Shown here: in pieces, positions 59,976 through 64,000 of the stretch
Position numbering within the stretch: the stretch's first letter is position 1
How the letters are laid out: each line of letters starts with the position of its first letter
Assembly (NCBI GenBank): GCA_963702105.1
Contig: OY969712.1
Coordinates: 3,844,001 to 3,908,000 of the forward strand
Length of the DNA: 64,000 nt
Direction: 5' to 3'
Source: ZC4RG20 sp963702105
GTDB lineage: Bacteria; Pseudomonadota; Gammaproteobacteria; Steroidobacterales; Rariloculaceae
Notes under the pieces: model-generated
The model's input: the letters and a program-made list of their open reading frames with translations, nothing else
Databases searched by the model: none
Told to the model about the DNA's origin: nothing
Translations under genes and position numbers: made by a program

Positions 59976-60771
59976 TCACTTCGACCCTCGGCGGCCGACC
60001 ACGCGGGCAGGCACCCCGAGCGCGATCGAATAGGGCGGCACGTCCTTCGTGACTACGGCGCCGGCCCCGATGATTGCGCCGCGCCCGATCGTCACCCCAT
60101 CCATGACCCTCGCGCCGGACCCAATCCAAACGTCGTCTTCTATGACGATGTCTCCTGCGCTCACGAGCGGCTGTCTGCACATGAGCTCGTTCGGATCGGC
60201 GCCGTGCTGGTAAGGAAAAAAACCGCATCCGGGCGCGATCATGACGTTCTCGCCCGATCCGGATCGATTTGAGGTAGCCGTTCAGACTGCAGTTGGGCTG
60301 AACGCGCGTGTTTTCGCCGATGACGACTTCCCCGCCCTGGCCCACGTCAATGACGGTGCCGCGGTAGAGGTGCACGCCGTTATCCAGCTGGACTCGGCCG
60401 CCGGTCGGGTTGCTGAAGATCGTCACGTTGTCGTCCACGAAGCAGAGCTTGCCGATGCTGAGGTCGCGGCAGCCGATCTGCGCCTTGGGCGAGACATAGG
60501 GATTGCAGGTAATGAGGGCCAGCGGCCACTTGCCTCGGTACGGCGGCAGGGGCAGCCCCGCGAGCCGCGTGAACCACGAGCCGACCCACGGCAGCGCCGA
60601 GAGCTGCATGTTGAACAGCATCCACCACCACCAAGGCCCGAACTCCCGCGGATAACTGCGCCAACGCGCGAGCCTGCCCGCCCATCCTGCCCGGGGCGGC
60701 GCTTGCGGGCGCGGCAGCTCGGCCGGCGGCACCGGCCGCGCCGTCTTTTGCTCGGGTCCGCTCGCGATCAC
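59976..60771 (-). CDS. Hexapeptide-repeat acyltransferase (WcaF/maltose-acetyltransferase-like); +1 frameshift near 60253
   Basis: After frame repair this is a 264-aa left-handed beta-helix acyltransferase, likely O-acetylating an EPS sugar. Hexapeptide repeats are visible in both halves (IGKLCFVDDNVTIF, VVIGENTRVQPN, IVIEDDVWIGSGARVMDG, VTIGRGAIIGAGAVVTKD, PPYSIALGVPARVVG), with the catalytic His probably in YQHGADPNE. The frame breaks after KSIRIG, where GGG stands in place of an expected GG; the 796-bp span is one base over a multiple of three. The N-terminal 60 residues are Pro/Arg-rich. It lies 40 bp after the methyltransferase gene. Confidence 0.83.
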
Positions 60772-60811
60772 CCTCGATCCCCGCGCCGGCTGCCGAGAGC
60801 CCGGCCCAATG

Positions 60812-61603
60812 TCACTTCCGCCCGACGAACAGCTTTTCTTCTCTGATCAGGGCAAAGCGGTTCGCGCGACCGCCGTAGGCCGCCCCGTGCTCGGTCCAAT
60901 CGAACACCTCGACCCTGAAACCGGAACTTGCCAGACGGTCTACGTAGTCCGGCGCATAGATTCGAACGTGATCCCATTGCCCGAATGCGAGCTCCCTCTC
61001 GGCTTCCGCTTCGATGGAAGCGTCTTCGTAGGTGGAAGGCAAAACGTAGGAGATGGGGACCTGGAGGATCGCCCGGCCGCCCGGCTTCAATACCCGGTGC
61101 AACTCCGCCATCGCCTGCCGATCTTCGTGGACGTGCTCCAGAACGTGATTGCAGATGATGCAGTCGAACGTGTCGTCCGGGTACTGGATGTCCCGGATAT
61201 CCATCTTGACGGCCACGTTGGGCTTGTTCAAGTCGGCGGTCGTGTAGTCGATGTGCGAACAGCGCTCGATGACCTTGCGGAGCTCCGGCTCGGGCGCGAC
61301 GTGCAGCAGCTTTTGGGGCCGCGTGAAAAGATCCGTCTCGTTGCGCAGATACAGCAGCAGCAAGCGCTCGCGATCGGCCGAGCGGCAAACGGGACACATG
61401 CTGTTGTCGCGCAAGCCGCCGCCGATGACCTGCTTCTCGCGGAGCACGGGGAAATCGAATCCGAAAGGCAGCAGCCCGCGAAGCGAAGACTTACAGAACG
61501 GGCACTGATACCGGAATCCGTAGTGCTGGGCATAGAACCTGAGCCCGCGTCGAACCGACAGCGGCACGAGATGTTTGGCGGCTGTCAACGTCTGGGTAGC
61601 CAT
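60812..61603 (-). CDS. SAM-dependent methyltransferase with N-terminal zinc-knuckle cysteines
   Basis: This 263-aa protein has two CxxC pairs (QCPFCKSSL and MCPVCRSADRERLL), a SAM domain (KLLHVAPEPELRKVI in place of a canonical motif I, then VKMDIRDIQYPDDTFD, CNHVLEHVHEDRQAM) and LKPGGRAILQVPISY. This architecture recurs in polysaccharide loci; the substrate is unknown. An AGGAGA ribosome-binding site lies about 13 bp before the ATG at 61603, and a TATACT -10-like box is at 61650-61655 on the minus strand, without a clear -35. Confidence 0.85.
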   Translation of the reverse strand: MATQTLTAAKHLVPLSVRRGLRFYAQHYGFRYQCPFCKSSLRGLLPFGFDFPVLREKQVIGGGLRDNSMCPVCRSADRERLLLLYLRNETDLFTRPQKLLHVAPEPELRKVIERCSHIDYTTADLNKPNVAVKMDIRDIQYPDDTFDCIICNHVLEHVHEDRQAMAELHRVLKPGGRAILQVPISYVLPSTYEDASIEAEAERELAFGQWDHVRIYAPDYVDRLASSGFRVEVFDWTEHGAAYGGRANRFALIREEKLFVGRK

Positions 61604-61908
61604 GGTCGCTCGTCGTCTCCTGTAGGCTTTCGCATTGGGAAAGGCAGGCAGTATAGGGAAGAAGTGGGCGCGCGGCGCCGGGGCGGCGGTCAGGCGCGGC
61701 CTGCCCCGAAACGAAGCACATTTCGCGTTTTCAAACTGCGGTGTGGCTCACGCCCTCGGCATGTTATGTAGTCCATACTGCGGCCCCGCGCGTGACCGCC
61801 AAAGTCCTTGTACCGGGTCGAGACGCGCCGTTATTCTTTGCGGGCCCGCCCCTTTCGGGATCCGCGCCCGTCCCGAGCAGAAGTATAGAATCGGATGAGC
61901 ACAAAATC
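61604..61908. other. Divergent intergenic region between a methyltransferase (-) and GDP-mannose epimerase (+)
   Basis: 305 bp carrying both promoters. Candidate -10 elements are TATACT on the minus strand (61650-61655) and TATAGA on the plus strand near 61884, each without a convincing -35. No operator pair, hairpin or small gene is evident. Confidence 0.4.
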
Positions 61909-62883
61909 ATGACGAAAACTGCATTAGTCTGCGGCGCCGGAGGCTTCATCGGCAGCCACCTCGTGAAGCGTCTCAAAGCGGAAGGTTTCTGGGTTCGGGG
62001 GGTGGACCTCAAATACCCTCGCTACGCCGCGACGGCCGCCGACGACTTCGTGGTCGGAGACCTGCGCGACGCGGACGTGTGCTGGCGAGTCATCGACCGG
62101 AAGTTCGACGAGGTGTATCAGCTCGCGGCGGACATGGGCGGCGCCGGCTTCGTGTTTACGGGCGAGAACGACGCGGACATCATGCACAACTCCGCGCAGA
62201 TCAACCTCAACGTTCTCGACATCTGCGCCAAGCGCAACTGCCGCCGCATCTTCTACTCGTCGTCGGCGTGCATGTACCCCGAGTACAACCAGATGGACCC
62301 GAGCAATCCGAAGTGCTCCGAAGAGTCCGCCTACCCGGCAGCACCGGACAGCGAGTATGGCTGGGAGAAGCTGTTCTCCGAGCGCCTGTACTTCGCGTAT
62401 GCGCGCAACAAGGGCATGGAGGTCCGAGTGGCGCGCTACCACAACATCTTCGGGCCCGAGGGTTCGTGGAACGACGGTCGCGAGAAAGCGCCGGCCGCGC
62501 TTTGCAGGAAGGTGGCCACGGCACCGGACGGAGGCGAAATCGAGCTTTGGGGCGACGGCACGCAGACGCGCTCGTTCCTCTACATCGACGAGTGCGTCGA
62601 GGGCACGATACGGCTCACGCGCTCGGCCTTCCAAGGCCCCGTGAACATCGGGTCCGAGGAGATGGTCTCGATCAACGACTTCGCGCGGATGATCATGGGA
62701 ATAGCCGGCAAGCGCCAGTCGATCCGGCACATTGCGGGCCCGACCGGCGTGCGCGGACGCAACTCGGACAATCGGCTCATCAAGGAGAAGCTCGGCTGGG
62801 CGCCCAGCCTGCCGCTGCGGGACGGACTGGCGAAGACCTTCGGCTGGATCTCCGAGCAGATCGCGAAGGGCGCCGCGGACTAA
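61909..62883 (+). CDS. GDP-mannose 3,5-epimerase-like sugar epimerase (GME family)
   Basis: This 324-aa extended SDR has VCGAGGFIGSHLVKRL (residues 7-22) and the catalytic set of plant GDP-mannose 3,5-epimerase: Cys121 in SSACMYPE, Tyr150/Lys154 in YGWEK and Lys193 in REKAPAALCRK. MGGAGFVFTGENDADIM, YHNIFGPEGSWNDG, WGDGTQTRSFLYIDECVEG and GVRGRNSDNRLIKEKLGWAP closely follow the plant enzyme as I recall it. It would give GDP-L-galactose/GDP-L-gulose for the EPS. The ATG at 61909 is chosen where conservation starts. It lies 20 bp before the GT4 gene. Confidence 0.92.
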   Translation: MTKTALVCGAGGFIGSHLVKRLKAEGFWVRGVDLKYPRYAATAADDFVVGDLRDADVCWRVIDRKFDEVYQLAADMGGAGFVFTGENDADIMHNSAQINLNVLDICAKRNCRRIFYSSSACMYPEYNQMDPSNPKCSEESAYPAAPDSEYGWEKLFSERLYFAYARNKGMEVRVARYHNIFGPEGSWNDGREKAPAALCRKVATAPDGGEIELWGDGTQTRSFLYIDECVEGTIRLTRSAFQGPVNIGSEEMVSINDFARMIMGIAGKRQSIRHIAGPTGVRGRNSDNRLIKEKLGWAPSLPLRDGLAKTFGWISEQIAKGAAD

Positions 62884-62903
62884 TCAAGGACCTTGGATAC
62901 AAA

Positions 62904-64000
62904 GTGCCCGGCGTCTGCATCATCTTTCCGGCGGACCCTTTCAACGTCGCGCCGAGCGGCATCGACACGTTCATCGACGGCCTGATTCGCTGGTCGCCGC
63001 CCAACGTCGAGATGCGGCTCGTCGGCATTTCCATGGACCCCGTGAAGCGCCCGGTAGGCCGCTGGAACCGTTGCGCCCTGGGCGGCCGAAGCGTACTTTT
63101 CTATCCGGTGCTTGCGCACCCGTCCAAAGGCGAGCGGCCGCTCGTCCCCGTTGCGCTGCGTTTCATGCTCAAGTTAATGATCGCGAAGCCCGAGATCGAC
63201 TCGGAAATCCTCGAGTTTCACAGGATCGAGCCGCTCGCCGCCTTCTTGCGCGATCCCCGGCAAAAGGTGTGTTTCATACACCAAAACATGGCGGACCTGC
63301 GGAACCCCAAGGCGGACATCCGCTGGAAACACGCCCCCGCGCTCTACTTCGCGCTGGAGAAATTCATGATTCCGAAGCTGAGCCGCGTGTTCTGTGTCCG
63401 CGAGGATGCGGCCCAGGCCTATCGGGAGAGATATCCGAGCTACGCCGATCGCTTCGAGTTCACGCCGACGTGGGTGGACCCCGAGGTCTTCTCGCCGGCC
63501 GCGCCGGAAACTCGGGGGCGGCTGCGCGCTGCCTTGGCGGCCGAGGCGGGCTTATCGCCTCGGGACGAGCTCCTCGTCTCCGTGGGCCGGCTCGACCATC
63601 AAAAGGATCCGCTGCTGCTGCTGCAGGCCTTCGCGCTCCTCGCGAAGCGGCGGCCGGCCGCCAGGCTGGTCTTCATCGGCGACGGCGTGCTCCGGGAAGA
63701 CCTGCAGCGCCTGATCCGGCGCGAGTCCCTGTCTCATGCCGTCCGCCTCGCCGGCCTGAAACCGCGGCCGCAGATCGCCGACTGGCTCCGCGCGGCCGAT
63801 CTCTTCGTGATGTCATCGGCCTACGAGGGCATGCCCATGGCGGTTCTCGAGGCGCTCGGCAGCGGCCTGCCCGTCGTATCGACGGCCGTGGGCGAGGTCG
63901 GCCGGGTCGTGAAGACGGGCGTCAACGGCGAAGTCGTCGACGGCCGCGAACCGGCCTCCCTGGCGGCCGCCATCGAGCGATCCCTCGCCGTCCGCGAGCG
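62904..64000 (+). CDS. GT4-family glycosyltransferase, C-terminus cut by window edge
   Basis: At least 365 aa of a GT-B glycosyltransferase. The N-terminal domain has IIFPADPFNVAPSGIDTFIDG and KVCFIHQNMADLRNPK; the C-terminal domain has SVGRLDHQKDPLLLLQAF, RLVFIGDGVLREDL and the donor-site SSAYEGMPMAVLEALGSGLPVVSTAVGE. It probably uses the nucleotide sugar produced upstream, given the 20-bp spacing after the GDP-mannose epimerase gene. A GTG at 62904 is the only good start. The gene continues past the right edge, where perhaps 30 residues are missing. Confidence 0.88.
   Translation, partial: MPGVCIIFPADPFNVAPSGIDTFIDGLIRWSPPNVEMRLVGISMDPVKRPVGRWNRCALGGRSVLFYPVLAHPSKGERPLVPVALRFMLKLMIAKPEIDSEILEFHRIEPLAAFLRDPRQKVCFIHQNMADLRNPKADIRWKHAPALYFALEKFMIPKLSRVFCVREDAAQAYRERYPSYADRFEFTPTWVDPEVFSPAAPETRGRLRAALAAEAGLSPRDELLVSVGRLDHQKDPLLLLQAFALLAKRRPAARLVFIGDGVLREDLQRLIRRESLSHAVRLAGLKPRPQIADWLRAADLFVMSSAYEGMPMAVLEALGSGLPVVSTAVGEVGRVVKTGVNGEVVDGREPASLAAAIERSLAVRE

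Noticed and set aside
1..64000. Search for CRISPR arrays, tRNA/rRNA genes, transposases and PEP-CTERM tails
   Set aside because: None was seen. The only repeats are in-frame domain repeats, and no protein ends in a PEP motif plus helix plus Arg cluster.

Overview
The window is almost entirely one large extracellular polysaccharide (EPS) locus of the exosortase A (XrtA, formerly EpsH) type in a GC-rich Gram-negative bacterium. The diagnostic set is present: XrtA fused to EpsI, PrsK, PrsT, the PEP-CTERM-associated glycosyltransferases, a FemAB-like protein, a polysaccharide deacetylase, an outer-membrane barrel protein, a BY-kinase, a chain-length protein, an export lipoprotein, and the exosortase-A-associated acyl-CoA ligase and PLP decarboxylase. 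This set is known from beta- and gammaproteobacteria. A gammaproteobacterium is my best guess, but the sequence alone does not fix the taxon. I see no rRNA, tRNA, insertion sequence, integrase or CRISPR array.

Layout. 1-10791 (-) is the core export and sorting operon: export lipoprotein, chain-length protein, kinase, barrel protein, deacetylase, FemAB, glycosyltransferase, XrtA-EpsI, glycosyltransferase. 11208-20806 holds a lone methyltransferase (+), then (-) decarboxylase, acyl-CoA ligase, an AlgD-like GDP-mannose dehydrogenase, PrsT and PrsK. 21350-32060 (-) holds secreted proteins built from Ig-like, FN3-like and malectin domains, interleaved with two EpsB-type sugar transferases and a UDP-GlcNAc 2-epimerase. 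32636-37974 holds a GMC oxidoreductase, an alkaline-phosphatase-fold enzyme, a GT2 and a WecA-like transferase. 38565-49972 (+) starts with a WecG-like transferase and continues with a 4.9-kb malectin/FN3/SGNH-hydrolase gene, a sugar nucleotidyltransferase, a sugar C-methyltransferase, a DUF4910 protein, an SDR and a methyltransferase. 49997-61603 (-) holds an exostosin-like protein, a secreted glycosidase-like protein, two GT2s, a second deacetylase, an MsbA-like ABC exporter, RfbC, an SDR epimerase, RfbF, a hexapeptide acyltransferase and a methyltransferase. 61909-64000 (+) holds a plant-like GDP-mannose 3,5-epimerase and a truncated GT4.

Working together. Nucleotide-sugar enzymes would supply GDP-mannuronate, GDP-L-galactose-type sugars, UDP-ManNAc and CDP-linked, possibly branched, deoxysugars. 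The WecA-like and EpsB-type enzymes would start lipid-linked chains, and the glycosyltransferases would extend them. The chain-length, kinase, barrel and lipoprotein set would polymerise and export the product. The deacetylases, FemAB, acyltransferase and methyltransferases would decorate it. PrsK would sense the envelope state, but its partner PrsR is not in the window. Neither are any PEP-CTERM substrate proteins, nor the XrtA-associated ATPase at its usual place.

Five genes (XrtA-EpsI, acyl-CoA ligase, a multi-Ig lipoprotein, the SGNH giant, the acyltransferase) are each broken by exactly one extra base. This looks more like insertion-type sequencing error than decay. Three CRP-like palindromes, two near-identical sigma54-like elements and a conserved leader shared by the two malectin genes are the most interesting non-coding signals.
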